Shown piece after piece: positions 28,309 to 37,283 of a stretch of 64,000 nt of DNA (within the stretch, counting starts at the first letter, position 1; each line of letters starts with the position of its first letter). The notes beneath the pieces were generated by a model. The model ran no database searches and was not told the DNA's origin. It worked only from the letters and a program-made list of their open reading frames with translations. The position numbers and the translations under genes were made by a program. Source of the stretch: Lysobacteraceae bacterium (GTDB lineage: Bacteria; Pseudomonadota; Gammaproteobacteria; Xanthomonadales; Xanthomonadaceae); NCBI GenBank assembly GCA_023954075.1, contig JAMLIV010000013.1, positions 23,466-87,465 on the forward strand. The letters run 5' to 3'.

Positions 28309-29091
28309 ATGGCCTGGCGTATCCGAATCGTGGCGGTTGCAGCTCTGGCGTTCCCGCCGATGTTCGTGCCCGCGCAGGCGCAGGACGAGGCCTGGCTGCG
28401 CACGGCGGAGGAGTTGGGCACATCGCTGTATCAGATCGACCGCGCGGTACAGGCGGCGGCAAAGGAGGGCGAGCGGTCTCGCGCCTTCCGGCGCGACGAG
28501 CGCGTGCAGGGCTGGGTGGCAGACGTGCAGCCGGATGTTGTCCGGATCACCTATGTCGGCACCCAGGACGGTGCGCCGGTGGGGTTGTATCGGGCGGCGG
28601 TGGATCGTTCCGGCAGGATTCGCGAGGCGCTGGAGGCGATCGACGCCGAGCCCCTGAGCGCAGATCTGGCGATGCAGCACGCCATTGGTCGCACGGCGCG
28701 GGAGGTGCAGCGCACCACGTGTTCCAACGAAGTGGAAACGCTGGTGCTGCCGGCGGATGATGGCTGGCACGCCTATGTATTGCCGCGTGCCGCGTTCGCG
28801 GACGTGTACGTTCTGGGCGGCAGCTATCGCATCGAGCTTTCAGCGTCCGGCGACGCCGTGACGCAGGTGCAAGCGCTGGCCTCCGAGTGCGTCATCGTGC
28901 AGAACAAGAAGGGCTCGGACGCGATGCTGTTTGCCGAGGACCGCGGCCTGTTGCCGAACGAACTGCACGTCTACATCAGCCGCATGGCGGGCAAGGCGAT
29001 GTACGTCACCACCACCCCGAACGGACGTACCTGGCTGATCCGGGATGGCCGCATCCACGGCGTGGAGAGGATTCCCGGCGCTGCCGGATGA
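28309..29091 (+). CDS. Secreted hypothetical protein
   Basis: 260 residues from ATG 28309, with GGAAGGAAGG about ten bases upstream. The signal peptide is clear (MAWRIRIVAVAALAFPPMFVPAQAQ, cleavage after AQA). I recognise no domain in the mature part. It alternates beta-rich stretches such as VQGWVADVQPDVVRITYVGTQ and MYVTTTPNGRTWLIRDGRI with a helix around 95-130. The two mature Cys, in TTCSNE and SECVI, could form a disulfide in the periplasm. It is divergent from the cold-shock fusion. Confidence 0.8.
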   Translation: MAWRIRIVAVAALAFPPMFVPAQAQDEAWLRTAEELGTSLYQIDRAVQAAAKEGERSRAFRRDERVQGWVADVQPDVVRITYVGTQDGAPVGLYRAAVDRSGRIREALEAIDAEPLSADLAMQHAIGRTAREVQRTTCSNEVETLVLPADDGWHAYVLPRAAFADVYVLGGSYRIELSASGDAVTQVQALASECVIVQNKKGSDAMLFAEDRGLLPNELHVYISRMAGKAMYVTTTPNGRTWLIRDGRIHGVERIPGAAG

Positions 29092-29151
29092 GCGGACGCG
29101 GCAGCACTGCGATGTGATCATCGCGGCTCCCGGGTGGCCCTGTCCCTCGGT

Positions 29152-29186
29152 TCGTCATTCCCGCCGGAAACATGCGGGAATGACGA
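29152..29186. repeat. Perfect inverted repeat of the CGTCATTCCCGC type
   Basis: TCGTCATTCCCGC (29152-29164) and GCGGGAATGACGA (29174-29186) are exact reverse complements around a nine-base loop. The sequence belongs to the widespread REP-like palindromes of proteobacterial intergenic DNA. Confidence 0.85.
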
Positions 29187-29416
29187 GCCGGAGCCATTCT
29201 CCGTCGATGCGGCAGCCGAGGCTCCGGGCCAATCGGGTCGTTGCTTGATGTCCCGGTGCGCGGCTGGCGACGCAGCGTCGACGCGCTTTCCTCCAGCGCC
29301 TGCCGCAGGCGATCGGCCTGGAAGGGGCGCATGGCTTGGTAGTCCTGCGCGTCGGGCACGCGCTGCGGTTGCGCCCGGGAGCGGGCGCGACGGCTGGATC
29401 CCGCAGCGGAAACGAC

Positions 29417-29442
29417 AGCGGCCCGGATTGCTCCGGGCCGCT
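29417..29442 (-). terminator. Hairpin downstream of the endonuclease gene (candidate terminator)
   Basis: AGCGGCCCGG (29417-29426) pairs perfectly with CCGGGCCGCT (29433-29442) across a six-base loop, 20 bases past the nuclease stop. On the minus strand it is followed by TGTCGTTTCC, a weak U tract. Confidence 0.6.
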
Positions 29443-29461
29443 GCGTGTCAGACATTCGGGA

Positions 29462-32227
29462 TCAGTTCTCGAAGCCGTCGGCGAAGATTGCGTCAGGTGG
29501 AATGATCGCAAAGGTCGCAGTCACCGCGCAGTCGGCCTGGATGTTGGCCGCGCTGTAGCTGGCACCCGAGCCGGTGACGGTGCAGGTGTCGCCCGCAACG
29601 CTCACGACGTGGTAGCCGGTCGCCGGCGTGACCGTGAAGCTGGCCGTGCCGCCGGAGGTCACCGTCTGGGAGGCAGGCGTGATCGTGCCGTTGCCGCCGG
29701 AGGTCGCCGTGACGGTGAACCCGCCGGCGCAGCCGCTGCCGACCGCGACCGTCACCGTGGCCGGCGTCGATACGCGGGTGCCGTCGGAGGCGCGGTAGCT
29801 GAAGCTGTCGCTGCCGCAGAAGCTCGCCTGCGGGGTGTAGGTGAAGCCGCCGTTGGCGACCAGGGCGAGGCTGCCGTGGCTGGGCGCGGTCGCAACCTGC
29901 GCCGAAAGCGGTGCGCCCTCGGCGTCGCTGTCGTTGACCAGCACGCCGCTGGCGGCCGCGACGCTGAGCGTGCCGCCCTGCGCCACCGCATAGCTGTCGT
30001 CATTGGCGGCCGGGGCGTTGAGGTTTAGCGTGCAGGTCGCCGGCTGGGTGGAGGCGAACAGCGCCGGCGTCACCCACTCGGGGTGGTCCACGAACGGGTT
30101 GCGGTTGTTCTGGAAGCTCTGGATCACGCCGTTGCGGATGACTTCTTCGACGTCGGGCAGGTCGTCCGCGTGCCAGGCCAGAAGGTCGCTGAGCAGGCCC
30201 ATGTAGGCCTTGGCCGCGGTGTTGGAGGTGATCACGATCTGGCTGCGGTTGTCGGTCAGCTCCAGGTCCGGCGTGTCGCCGTCGTGGCCATCTTCGGACG
30301 CGATGCCCTCGTAGCGGATCGCCATGTAGAACATGGCGCGTGCCATTTCGCCCTTGCGGTGGTTCCAGGTCTGGAACGAGCCGGTGTTGCCGTTCGGCCC
30401 CTTGTACCAGTTCGACTGGCCGGGTCCGCCGACGCCTCCGTTGATCTCGGTGCCGAGTTCCAGGCAGCCGCTCGACGCGGGGCAGTTGGCGTAAGGCATG
30501 TTGCCGCGCGCCGAGTTCTGGTCGGTATCGGACAGCCACAGCATGTGGGTGTCAGTGTAGGCGGCAAGGCCGCTGTTGCCAAAGCCCAGCGAGTTGGGCC
30601 AGGAGTGCTCGCGGTTGTAGGTGAGGCCGGAACCGGTGCCGGCGCGGTCGCTGCCCTTGGCGTAGGAGCGGTTGCGGTACACGTCGATGATGCGATTGGA
30701 GTTGGCCGGGTCTTCCTGCGCGACTTCCAGGATCGTCCAGGTGTTGGTGGTGCCGCCGCTGTAGGGGTACTTCGTGTGGCCCTTGATGGTTTCGTGCAGC
30801 GAGCAGCGCAGCATCTGCGGCGAGGCCAGGTTGACGTTCTCGTAGTAGGCACCGACGTTGCCGATATCCAGCACGGTGAAGTCGATGATGACGTCGGCCG
30901 CCATCGCGCCGCCGTCCAGATCCATGATGGCGGCGGCGTGGATGGTGAAGCTGCACGCGTCGCCGGCCACCAGCGCGGTGCCGGTGTCGATGCTGAAGTT
31001 CACCCCGCCGTCGTTGGTGGTCGGGGTCAGCACGATGCCGGTGGAGGCGGCGCAGGCGAGGCTGAACGCCCCAGCGTCCGCGACGACCGGCTCGCTGAAG
31101 GTCACCTTGAGGTCGCCGGCCGAGGGGAAGTTGCTGGCGTTGTGCGTTGGCACCGTGCCGACCACAGTGGGCAGCACGTTGGGCGGCGGCGCGATCGTGG
31201 TGAAGTGGATCGTGCCCGGATCGACCAGCGGGAAGGCCGAAGGTCCCTGGTCGGTGATGAAATCAGTATCCAGCGTCAGTTCGCAGGCTTCGCCCACGGT
31301 GAACACGGCAGCGGGCGTAAGGAAATACTGGGTCGGCCCGCCGCTGACCAGGACATTGGACGGGTTGCGGTAGCCCGAGCTGGCGCACTGGATCTCGAAC
31401 CACACGCCGCTCACGTCCACCGGTTCGGAGAAGGTCAGCGAGAGCGCTGCGTTGACGGGAAAATCGGTGGCGTTGTGCGCCGGAGTGCTCGACGCCAGGG
31501 TCGGCGGCACGTCCACGGGGCTGCCGAACACCACGTCGTCGATCGCCAAAGCGTCGTCCACGTCCGGATCGTTGACGTCGGTCCAGCGCACCCACAGCAC
31601 CGCGTTCGGCGCGAGGCTCAGGCCGGAAATCGTGCCCGATACCGGCGCGCGGTTGGCCGCGAGGTTGCCGTCGAGCTTCTGGCCGGACGTGCCCGCGGTG
31701 ACTGGCGCGACCGCGTCCAGCGCCGCCAGAGTGGTCCAGTTGCCGGTATTGAGCGCGGTGGCGTCGGTGCTGTAGGCAAAGCTCAGCCGATCGGCACCGT
31801 TGAGGTCGCCCAGCCGCCACTGTTCGACGTAGAAACCAACGGCCAGCTCGGTGACCGTCGCGCCGCTGTCGTTGCGCAGCTGGGCACCCAGCGTGGTGAC
31901 GACGCTGCCCGAACCCAGCGCGCCGAGGGCGCGTTCGCTGGAGCCCTCGCTGCCGTAGCTGAAGGTGTTGCCGGAAGGCGAACTGCCATCGTCGACCAGG
32001 TAGGTGTTGTTGGCGCTGCTGTTGCCCGTTTCCAGGAAATACCAGCCCGCAGGCAGTAGCGACGATGTCGTGTTGTGTGCCGACGCCAGCGTATCGAAGT
32101 CCTCCGACGCCCCCGCGCCCGGGCCGGCCAGCGATACCGCGCCGCTGCCTACCTGTTGACCCATCGCCGCCAGCGGCAATGCCATCGCCATCACGGCCAG
32201 CAGGCCGCGAAAATCCGTTGCTTTCAT
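29462..32227 (-). CDS. Secreted endonuclease I family protein with Ig-like and cadherin-like domains
   Basis: 921 residues from ATG 32227 (CAAGGA just upstream). There is a signal peptide (MKATDFRGLLAVMAMALPLAAMGQ). The order then is an N-terminal beta domain common in secreted nucleases (about 30-245), two Big_5-type Ig domains beginning STPAHNATDFP and TVPTHNASNFP (about 250-480), and an endonuclease I domain (about 490-760) with the His motif YNREHSWPN (His541). A cadherin/VCBS-like domain (about 770-850) and an InlB B-type repeat (about 855-910) follow. The protein ends IFADGFEN, like many secreted proteins of this bacterial group. It is probably an extracellular DNase or RNase. Confidence 0.92.
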   Translation of the reverse strand: MKATDFRGLLAVMAMALPLAAMGQQVGSGAVSLAGPGAGASEDFDTLASAHNTTSSLLPAGWYFLETGNSSANNTYLVDDGSSPSGNTFSYGSEGSSERALGALGSGSVVTTLGAQLRNDSGATVTELAVGFYVEQWRLGDLNGADRLSFAYSTDATALNTGNWTTLAALDAVAPVTAGTSGQKLDGNLAANRAPVSGTISGLSLAPNAVLWVRWTDVNDPDVDDALAIDDVVFGSPVDVPPTLASSTPAHNATDFPVNAALSLTFSEPVDVSGVWFEIQCASSGYRNPSNVLVSGGPTQYFLTPAAVFTVGEACELTLDTDFITDQGPSAFPLVDPGTIHFTTIAPPPNVLPTVVGTVPTHNASNFPSAGDLKVTFSEPVVADAGAFSLACAASTGIVLTPTTNDGGVNFSIDTGTALVAGDACSFTIHAAAIMDLDGGAMAADVIIDFTVLDIGNVGAYYENVNLASPQMLRCSLHETIKGHTKYPYSGGTTNTWTILEVAQEDPANSNRIIDVYRNRSYAKGSDRAGTGSGLTYNREHSWPNSLGFGNSGLAAYTDTHMLWLSDTDQNSARGNMPYANCPASSGCLELGTEINGGVGGPGQSNWYKGPNGNTGSFQTWNHRKGEMARAMFYMAIRYEGIASEDGHDGDTPDLELTDNRSQIVITSNTAAKAYMGLLSDLLAWHADDLPDVEEVIRNGVIQSFQNNRNPFVDHPEWVTPALFASTQPATCTLNLNAPAANDDSYAVAQGGTLSVAAASGVLVNDSDAEGAPLSAQVATAPSHGSLALVANGGFTYTPQASFCGSDSFSYRASDGTRVSTPATVTVAVGSGCAGGFTVTATSGGNGTITPASQTVTSGGTASFTVTPATGYHVVSVAGDTCTVTGSGASYSAANIQADCAVTATFAIIPPDAIFADGFEN

Positions 32228-32480
32228 TCCTTGTCCCCGATATCCGTTCGAGGATCGCGGTCGCGATCCGGTGTTGCCCGCGCACGGGCGGCCGTGTCCG
32301 GAGAACCCCTGGCCTGCGGACGACCGCGCATGATAACCGGAGGTCGGCCGCCTCGCAGCAGGATGCGGTGCGGGTGCGGTGCGGTGCGGGCTTTGAGGCA
32401 CTGCCACGGCGTGCAGCCCCGTTCAGCCCCGATCCGCCGCATCCGCTATCATTCACGGCCCCGCACCGCGTGCGGGGAAC
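32228..32480. other. Upstream region of the riboflavin operon
   Basis: A divergent region of 253 bases. TATCAT (32447-32452) is a possible -10 with only a weak -35. Just after the predicted start is a hairpin CCCCGCA (32459-32465) with TGCGGGG (32471-32477), immediately before the FMN riboswitch. I see nothing gene-like in 32228-32440. Confidence 0.5.
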
Positions 32481-32617
32481 GTCTTCAGGGCGGGGTGGAA
32501 GTCCCCACCGGCGGTAGGTCGCGCAGCGACGAGCCCGCGAGCGCTTGCGCCAGGCGCAAGGTCAGCAGATCCGGTCCGATGCCGGAGCCGACGGTCACAG
32601 TCCGGATGAAAGAAGAC
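32481..32617 (+). ncRNA. FMN riboswitch (RFN element)
   Basis: Highly conserved RFN segments appear in order: TCTTCAGGGCGGGGTG, GTCCCCACCGGCGGTA, GAGCCCGCGAGCGC, GTCAGCAGATCCGGT, CCGGAGCCGACGGTCACAG and GTCCGGATGAAAGAAGA. The closing stem P1 is GTCTTC (32481-32486) with GAAGAC (32612-32617). It binds FMN and lowers expression of the downstream rib operon. The 65-base platform before the ribE ATG has a GTTTTTC stretch (32658-32664). I could not assign a clear terminator stem, so control may be at translation. Confidence 0.96.
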
Positions 32618-32682
32618 AGCCCGCGTCCGATTCCGGCGCGGCGCAGGCCTTGACGGCGTTTTTCGCATTGCGGAGAACGACC

Positions 32683-33285
32683 ATGTTTACCGGCATCATC
32701 CAGGCCATCGGCCACATCGCGCGCATCGAGCCGCGCGGCGGCGACGTGCGCTTGCACATCGACGCAGGTTCGCTCGATCTTTCCGATGTTTCCCCCGGCG
32801 ACAGCATCGCGGTTGCGGGCGTCTGCCTGACCGCGCTGGAGCCTTCGGCGCATGGTTTTTCCGCCGATGTCTCCAATGAAACCCTGGGCCTGACCACCCT
32901 GGGCGATGCGGGCGAGGGCGATGCGGTGAACCTGGAGAGGGCGCTGCGCCTGGCTGATCGCCTGGGCGGGCATCTGGTGACCGGGCACGTGGACGGGATG
33001 GCCGAGGTGATCGGCACCGAATCGGATGCGCGTTCGCAGCGCTGGTGCTTCCGCGTGCCTTCGGGGCTGGCGCGCTACATCGCGCGCAAGGGTTCGGTCT
33101 GCCTGGACGGCGTCAGCCTCACGGTGAACGCGGTGGATGGCGACGAATTCGAGGTCAACCTGATTCCGCACACGCAGGCGGCCACCACCTTCTCGCGGCG
33201 CATGACGGGCGACGCGGTGAACATCGAGGTGGACCTGATGGCGCGCTATGCCGAGCGCCTGTTCGCGCAGGAGACGCAGGCATGA
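32683..33285 (+). CDS. ribE: Riboflavin synthase, alpha subunit
   Basis: 200 residues from ATG 32683 (CGGAGAAC upstream). The hallmark start MFTGIIQ and two lumazine-binding repeats are present (first about 1-95, second about 97-190, with GHLVTGHVDG and RYIARKGSVCLDGVSLTVN). It converts two 6,7-dimethyl-8-ribityllumazine molecules to riboflavin. It is the first gene after the FMN riboswitch, and its stop overlaps the ATG of ribBX. Confidence 0.96.
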   Translation: MFTGIIQAIGHIARIEPRGGDVRLHIDAGSLDLSDVSPGDSIAVAGVCLTALEPSAHGFSADVSNETLGLTTLGDAGEGDAVNLERALRLADRLGGHLVTGHVDGMAEVIGTESDARSQRWCFRVPSGLARYIARKGSVCLDGVSLTVNAVDGDEFEVNLIPHTQAATTFSRRMTGDAVNIEVDLMARYAERLFAQETQA

Positions 33286-34382
33286 GCCTTGCGACGATTC
33301 CCGAACTGGTCGAAGACATCCGCGCCGGGCGCATGGTGGTCGTCGTCGATGACGAGGACCGCGAGAACGAGGGCGACCTGGTGATGGCGGCGAGTCTGGT
33401 GCGGCCGGAGGACATCAACTTCATGGTGACCCACGGACGCGGACTGGTGTGCCTGCCGATGACGCGCGGGCGCTGCGAGCGGCTCGGGCTGCCGCTGATG
33501 GCGCGCGAGAACCGCTCGCAGTTCCGCACCGCGTTCACGGTGTCGATCGAGGCCGCGCAGGGCGTCACCACCGGCATTTCCGCGGCCGATCGCGCCCACA
33601 CCATCCAGACTGCGGTGCGCGCCGAGGCGGACGCGGACGACCTCCACCAGCCCGGCCACGTGTTCCCGCTGATCGCCCAGCCCGGCGGCGTGCTGCGCCG
33701 CGCCGGCCATACCGAGGCCGCGGTCGATCTGGCGCGCCTGGCGGGGCTGGAGCCGGCCGGCGTGATCGTGGAAATCCTCAACGCCGACGGCACCATGGCG
33801 CGCCGCCCGCAGCTGGAAGTGTTCGCGCGCGAGCACGGCCTGAAGATCGGCACCATCGCCGACCTCATCCAGTATCGGCTGCGCACCGAGCGCGGCATCG
33901 AGCGGGTGGACCTGCGCGAGGTGCAGACCGACGCCGGCCGCTTCACCCTGGCCAGCTACCGCGACCTGATCGACGGCGCGCTGCACTTTGCCTTCGTGCA
34001 CGGCGATCCGGCCGCCAGCGGCGAGACGCTGGTGCGGGTGCACGTCGAGAACGGGCTGACCGACCTTTTGCGCGTCGAGCGCGAGGATCTGGGCATCTCG
34101 CTGTCGCAGGCGCTGGCGGCGATCGCGGCCTCGGCCAGCGGCATCGTGGTGGTGCTCAGCGCCGTCGCCGAACCGGACGGGCTGCTGGCGCGCCTGCGCG
34201 GTGAAGCGCAGGCGGCCGTGGAAGGCCCGGCGCAGTGGCGGCGCAACGGCGTCGGCGCGCAGATCCTGGCCGATCTGGGCGCGCGCCGGCTGCGCGTGCT
34301 CGGCACCCCGCGCCGGCAGGTGGCGCTGGCGGGATTCGGTCTGGAAATCGCCGGTTACGCCGAGCCGGGCCACGGCGGCTAA
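33282..34382 (+). CDS. ribB: 3,4-Dihydroxy-2-butanone 4-phosphate synthase with degenerate GTP cyclohydrolase II domain (RibBX type)
   Basis: 366 residues, ATGA overlap with ribE. The RibB domain (1-205) is intact, with the acidic metal site [31 protein letters not shown] and HVFPL. The C-terminal half aligns with GTP cyclohydrolase II but lacks the three zinc Cys: where CLTGDVFGSLRCDCG is expected it reads [12 protein letters not shown]. Such RibB fusions with a non-catalytic RibA-like domain (RibBX) are known in gammaproteobacteria. GTP cyclohydrolase II must therefore be encoded elsewhere. Confidence 0.93.
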   Translation: MSLATIPELVEDIRAGRMVVVVDDEDRENEGDLVMAASLVRPEDINFMVTHGRGLVCLPMTRGRCERLGLPLMARENRSQFRTAFTVSIEAAQGVTTGISAADRAHTIQTAVRAEADADDLHQPGHVFPLIAQPGGVLRRAGHTEAAVDLARLAGLEPAGVIVEILNADGTMARRPQLEVFAREHGLKIGTIADLIQYRLRTERGIERVDLREVQTDAGRFTLASYRDLIDGALHFAFVHGDPAASGETLVRVHVENGLTDLLRVEREDLGISLSQALAAIAASASGIVVVLSAVAEPDGLLARLRGEAQAAVEGPAQWRRNGVGAQILADLGARRLRVLGTPRRQVALAGFGLEIAGYAEPGHGG

Positions 34383-34410
34383 AATGGCGCTTTCCCGTGA
34401 TGTTCCTGCC

Positions 34411-34878
34411 ATGCCCGCCATCGAAGGCCAGATCCGTGTTCGCGCCGGCGCGCGTTTCGCCATCGTCGCCAGCCGCTGGAATCCGCGCATCGTCGATGCG
34501 CTGGTGGAAGCGGCGCGGGTGACGCTGCGCGATCACGGCGTGGCGGACGCGCAGGTGGCGGTGATCCGCGTGCCGGGCGCGTGGGAAATCCCGCAGGTCG
34601 CCGCGCGGCTGGCGATGCAGGGCGAGTACGATGCGCTGATCGCGCTGGGCTGCGTGGTGCGCGGCGATACCCGGCACTATGAGCAGGTGGCCGACGGCTG
34701 CGCGCAGGCGCTGATGCGCGTGGCGCTGGATCACGGCGTGCCGGTGACCAATGGCGTACTGGCGGTCGAGCACCACGAGGACGCCGTGGCACGCGCCGGC
34801 GGCAAGCACGGCAACAAGGGCGAGGAGGCGGCGCTGGCCGCGATGGAAATGGCCGATCTTCTGGAGCAGTTGGCATGA
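34411..34878 (+). CDS. ribH: 6,7-Dimethyl-8-ribityllumazine synthase
   Basis: 155 residues from ATG 34411 ([10 protein letters not shown]). An in-frame ATG at 34384 would add nine residues and cannot be excluded. Conserved parts are [47 protein letters not shown] and [18 protein letters not shown]. It makes lumazine from the RibB product and the pyrimidine intermediate and forms large icosahedral or pentameric assemblies. Its stop overlaps the nusB ATG. Confidence 0.96.
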   Translation: MPAIEGQIRVRAGARFAIVASRWNPRIVDALVEAARVTLRDHGVADAQVAVIRVPGAWEIPQVAARLAMQGEYDALIALGCVVRGDTRHYEQVADGCAQALMRVALDHGVPVTNGVLAVEHHEDAVARAGGKHGNKGEEAALAAMEMADLLEQLA

Positions 34879-35345
34879 CAGGCACCCCGACGCGCCGCGC
34901 GCGACCCGACGGCATCGACCCGGCCGCGCGCTCGCGCGCCCGCCGCCGCGCGCTGCAGGCGATCTACGCCTGGCAGATGTCGGGACAGCGCATTGCCCAG
35001 GTGATCGAACAGTTCCGCAGCGAGCAGGACATGGACATTGCCGACCTCGCGTATTTCGAGGACCTCTTGCGCGGGGTGGACGCCAACCTTGCGAAAATCG
35101 ACGAGGAGCTGCGCCGCTTCGTGGATCGCGACATTGCCCAGATCGACCCGATCGAGCGCGGCGTGCTGCGCCTGGCCGCCTACGAGCTGCTGTTTCGCGT
35201 CGATGTGCCGTATCGCGTGGTGCTCAACGAGGCCATCGAGACCACCAAGCGCTTTGGTGCCGATCACGGGCACAGCTACGTCAACGGCGTGCTGGACCGC
35301 GCCGCCGCGCAGTGGCGCGGGGCGGAAGTGGGCAGCGGGCGCTGA
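34875..35345 (+). CDS. nusB: Transcription antitermination protein NusB
   Basis: 156 residues, start in ATGA overlap with ribH. It is all-helical, with [15 protein letters not shown] near the N-terminus and IEARG-like [33 protein letters not shown] and YVNGVLDR at the C-terminus. NusB with NusE binds boxA in rRNA leaders. The ribH-nusB-thiL-pgpA order is standard in gammaproteobacteria. Confidence 0.96.
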   Translation: MTGTPTRRARPDGIDPAARSRARRRALQAIYAWQMSGQRIAQVIEQFRSEQDMDIADLAYFEDLLRGVDANLAKIDEELRRFVDRDIAQIDPIERGVLRLAAYELLFRVDVPYRVVLNEAIETTKRFGADHGHSYVNGVLDRAAAQWRGAEVGSGR

Positions 35346-35356
35346 CGGCGGCCGCC

Positions 35357-36418
35357 ATGGCCGAGTTCGACCTGATCGCGCGGCTCACGGCGCGCGCCGG
35401 CGCGCGCGGCGACGTGGCCCTGGGCATCGGCGACGATGCCGCGCTGCTGGAGGTGCCTGCGGGCGAACAGCTGGTGGCCTGCTGCGATGCGCTCAACGAG
35501 GGCGTCCACTTCCTGCCGGGCACCGATCCGGCCGACATCGGCTGGAAGGCGCTGGCGGTCAATCTTTCCGACCTGGCCGCGATGGGCGCGCGCCCGGCCT
35601 GGGCGCTGCTGTCGCTGACGCTGCCGCGCGCCGATGCGGACTTCGTCGACGCCTTCATGCGCGGCTTTTCGGCGCTGGCCGATGCGGCCGGCACGGCGCT
35701 GGTGGGCGGCGACACGACCTCGGGGCCGCTGTCGATCTGCGTGACCGCGCTGGGCTGCGTGCCGCGCGGGCAGGCGCTCACGCGCGCAGGCGCGCGACCG
35801 GGCGATGCGGTGTTCGTCAGCGGCACGCTGGGTGATGCCTCGGCGGCGCTGGAACACCTGCGGCCGATGGGCCCGCGCCATCCGGGCGAAGGCCGCAGCG
35901 ACGATGATTTTCCGATGTTCCTGCGTGACCGCCTGCATCGTCCGACGCCGCGCATCGCGCTGGGGCAGGCGCTGCGCGGCGTGGCGAATGCTGTGATCGA
36001 CGTGTCCGACGGCCTTCTCGCCGACCTGGGACACATCGCACGCGCCAGCGGCGTGGGCATCGAGCTCGACGCCGAGGCGCTGCCGGCCTCTGCCGCGCTG
36101 CGGACGCTGCTCGATCCCGCTGAACGGCTGCGCTGTCAGGCCACCGGTGGCGACGACTACGAGCTGGTATTCACCGTGCCGTCGGAGCGCTGGGAGACGC
36201 TGCGAGCGATTTTCCCGCCGGAGTTCCGTGGTGCACTGCCCATCACTCCCTCTCCCCCGCTGGCGGGAGAGGGGGCTGGGGTGAGGGGGGCTTTCCCTGC
36301 TGTTACCCGCATCGGCCGCGTCGTTGCCGGCGAAGGCGTGCGCGTGCTGGATGCCGACGGTGTGCCGGTCGACTTCGATCGCGCAGGCTGGGAGCACTTC
36401 ATGGACAAGGTGCCATGA
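35357..36418 (+). CDS. thiL: Thiamine-monophosphate kinase, carrying an in-frame repeat insertion
   Basis: 353 residues from ATG 35357. It phosphorylates thiamine monophosphate to the diphosphate. Motifs present are GIGDDAALL, LSDLAAMGARP, VGGDTTSG, VIDVSDGLLADLGH and GGDDYELVFT. Near the C-terminus (about 295-312) the protein reads PSPPLAGEGAGVRG. This is the translation of a dispersed intergenic palindrome at 36241-36292, not ThiL sequence, and it makes the protein longer than E. coli ThiL (325). The frame is kept, and the insert falls in a surface-like loop after the catalytic motifs, so activity is probably retained. Confidence 0.95.
   Translation: MAEFDLIARLTARAGARGDVALGIGDDAALLEVPAGEQLVACCDALNEGVHFLPGTDPADIGWKALAVNLSDLAAMGARPAWALLSLTLPRADADFVDAFMRGFSALADAAGTALVGGDTTSGPLSICVTALGCVPRGQALTRAGARPGDAVFVSGTLGDASAALEHLRPMGPRHPGEGRSDDDFPMFLRDRLHRPTPRIALGQALRGVANAVIDVSDGLLADLGHIARASGVGIELDAEALPASAALRTLLDPAERLRCQATGGDDYELVFTVPSERWETLRAIFPPEFRGALPITPSPPLAGEGAGVRGAFPAVTRIGRVVAGEGVRVLDADGVPVDFDRAGWEHFMDKVP
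36241..36292. repeat. Dispersed palindromic repeat inserted in thiL
   Basis: CCCTCTCCCCCGC (36248-36260) pairs with GCGGGAGAGGG (36263-36273), followed by GGCTGGGGTGAGGGGG. This repeat (translating as SPPLAGEGAGVRG) is common between genes of Xanthomonadales and related bacteria. Here it lies inside a coding region with the reading frame preserved. Confidence 0.85.
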
Positions 36419-36903
36419 GCCGACGCATCCCCGGCGCGGCGCGCGTCCTGCTGAGGCATCCGGCGGGCTGGATCGCCAGCGGCTTCGGCTCGGGTCTGGT
36501 GCCTGCCGCACCGGGCACCTTCGGTTCGCTCGCGGCGCTGATTCCGTGGCTGGCGCTGCGCGAGCTGCCGTTGCCGTACTACCTCATCGCCCTCGCGCTT
36601 GCCTTCGCGCTGGGCTGCTGGGCCTGCGGCTGGGCGATGCGGCGGCTCGGCGTGGAAGACCCCGGGCTGGTGGTCTGGGACGAGTTCGTCGGCCTGTGGA
36701 TCGCGCTCGCCGCGCTGCCGGACGGCTGGCATTTCGCTGCGGCCGGCTTCCTCCTGTTCCGCTTCTTCGATATCGCCAAGCCCTGGCCGGTGCGCTGGGC
36801 CGACCGCAACCTGACGGGCGGATTCGGCACCATGCTCGATGACGTGCTGGCCGGACTCTACGCGCTGGCGGCGGTGCAGGGACTGGGCTGGCTGGTCGGT
36901 TGA
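36415..36903 (+). CDS. pgpA: Phosphatidylglycerophosphatase A
   Basis: 162 residues, ATGA overlap with thiL. It has the conserved ASGFGSGLVPAAPGTFGSL, VWDEFVGLW, FRFFDIAKPWPVRWAD and GGFGTMLDDVLAGLYA, with three or four hydrophobic helices. It removes phosphate from phosphatidylglycerophosphate to give phosphatidylglycerol in the inner membrane. Its stop abuts that of yraN in the palindrome TGATCA (36901-36906). Confidence 0.95.
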   Translation: MSRRIPGAARVLLRHPAGWIASGFGSGLVPAAPGTFGSLAALIPWLALRELPLPYYLIALALAFALGCWACGWAMRRLGVEDPGLVVWDEFVGLWIALAALPDGWHFAAAGFLLFRFFDIAKPWPVRWADRNLTGGFGTMLDDVLAGLYALAAVQGLGWLVG

Positions 36904-37275
36904 TCAGCCCAGATCGTCGAGCGTGAACGCGCCGCGGATCCATTCGATCTGCGGCTGCTGCGGCGTGCCCGAGATGGCCACCACGTCGAAGCGGCAGGGG
37001 CGGCGCGCCTCGGACGGGTGCGCCGCCAGCCAGGCACTGGCGGCCTGCGCGATGCGGCGGCGCTTGGCTGCCGTCACCGACAGCGGTGCTCCGCCGAAAC
37101 GGGCATCGCGGCGGTATCGCACCTCGATGAAGGCGATCGCGTCGCCTTCGCGCATCACCAGGTCCAGCTCGCCGAAGCGGTAGCCGACGTTGCTGGCGAT
37201 GGCGCTGAGGCCCGCACGCTCCAGATGCGCGCGGGCGGCGTGCTCGAATGCCTGGCCGGTATCGCGCGTGGTCAC
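36904..37275 (-). CDS. yraN: UPF0102 family protein YraN
   Basis: 123 residues from GTG 37275, eight bases past the lppC stop. The frame is open further upstream but that is lppC sequence. Family features are [18 protein letters not shown], the nuclease-like core [26 protein letters not shown] and CRFDVVA. The fold is restriction-endonuclease-like. The cellular role is not settled. The rsmI-lppC-yraN neighbourhood matches yraL-yraM-yraN of E. coli, though here rsmI is divergent. Confidence 0.92.
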   Translation of the reverse strand: MTTRDTGQAFEHAARAHLERAGLSAIASNVGYRFGELDLVMREGDAIAFIEVRYRRDARFGGAPLSVTAAKRRRIAQAASAWLAAHPSEARRPCRFDVVAISGTPQQPQIEWIRGAFTLDDLG

Positions 37276-37283
37276 GGTGCCGG

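Larger units (their letters stand above)
29092..29461. other. Intergenic region between two secreted-protein genes
   Basis: 370 bases with convergent flanking genes. It contains a perfect dispersed palindrome (29152-29186) and a strong hairpin close to the nuclease stop (29417-29442). I see no convincing gene. Confidence 0.6.

Noticed and set aside
30083..32059. 658-codon + frame inside the endonuclease gene
   Set aside because: The minus strand carries a signal peptide, Ig domains and the endonuclease His motif; the + frame is a shadow.
35879..35920. Second repeat insertion in thiL (HPGEGRSDDDF segment)
   Set aside because: Length matches the normal variable loop of ThiL and no palindrome is visible, so a repeat origin is not supported.
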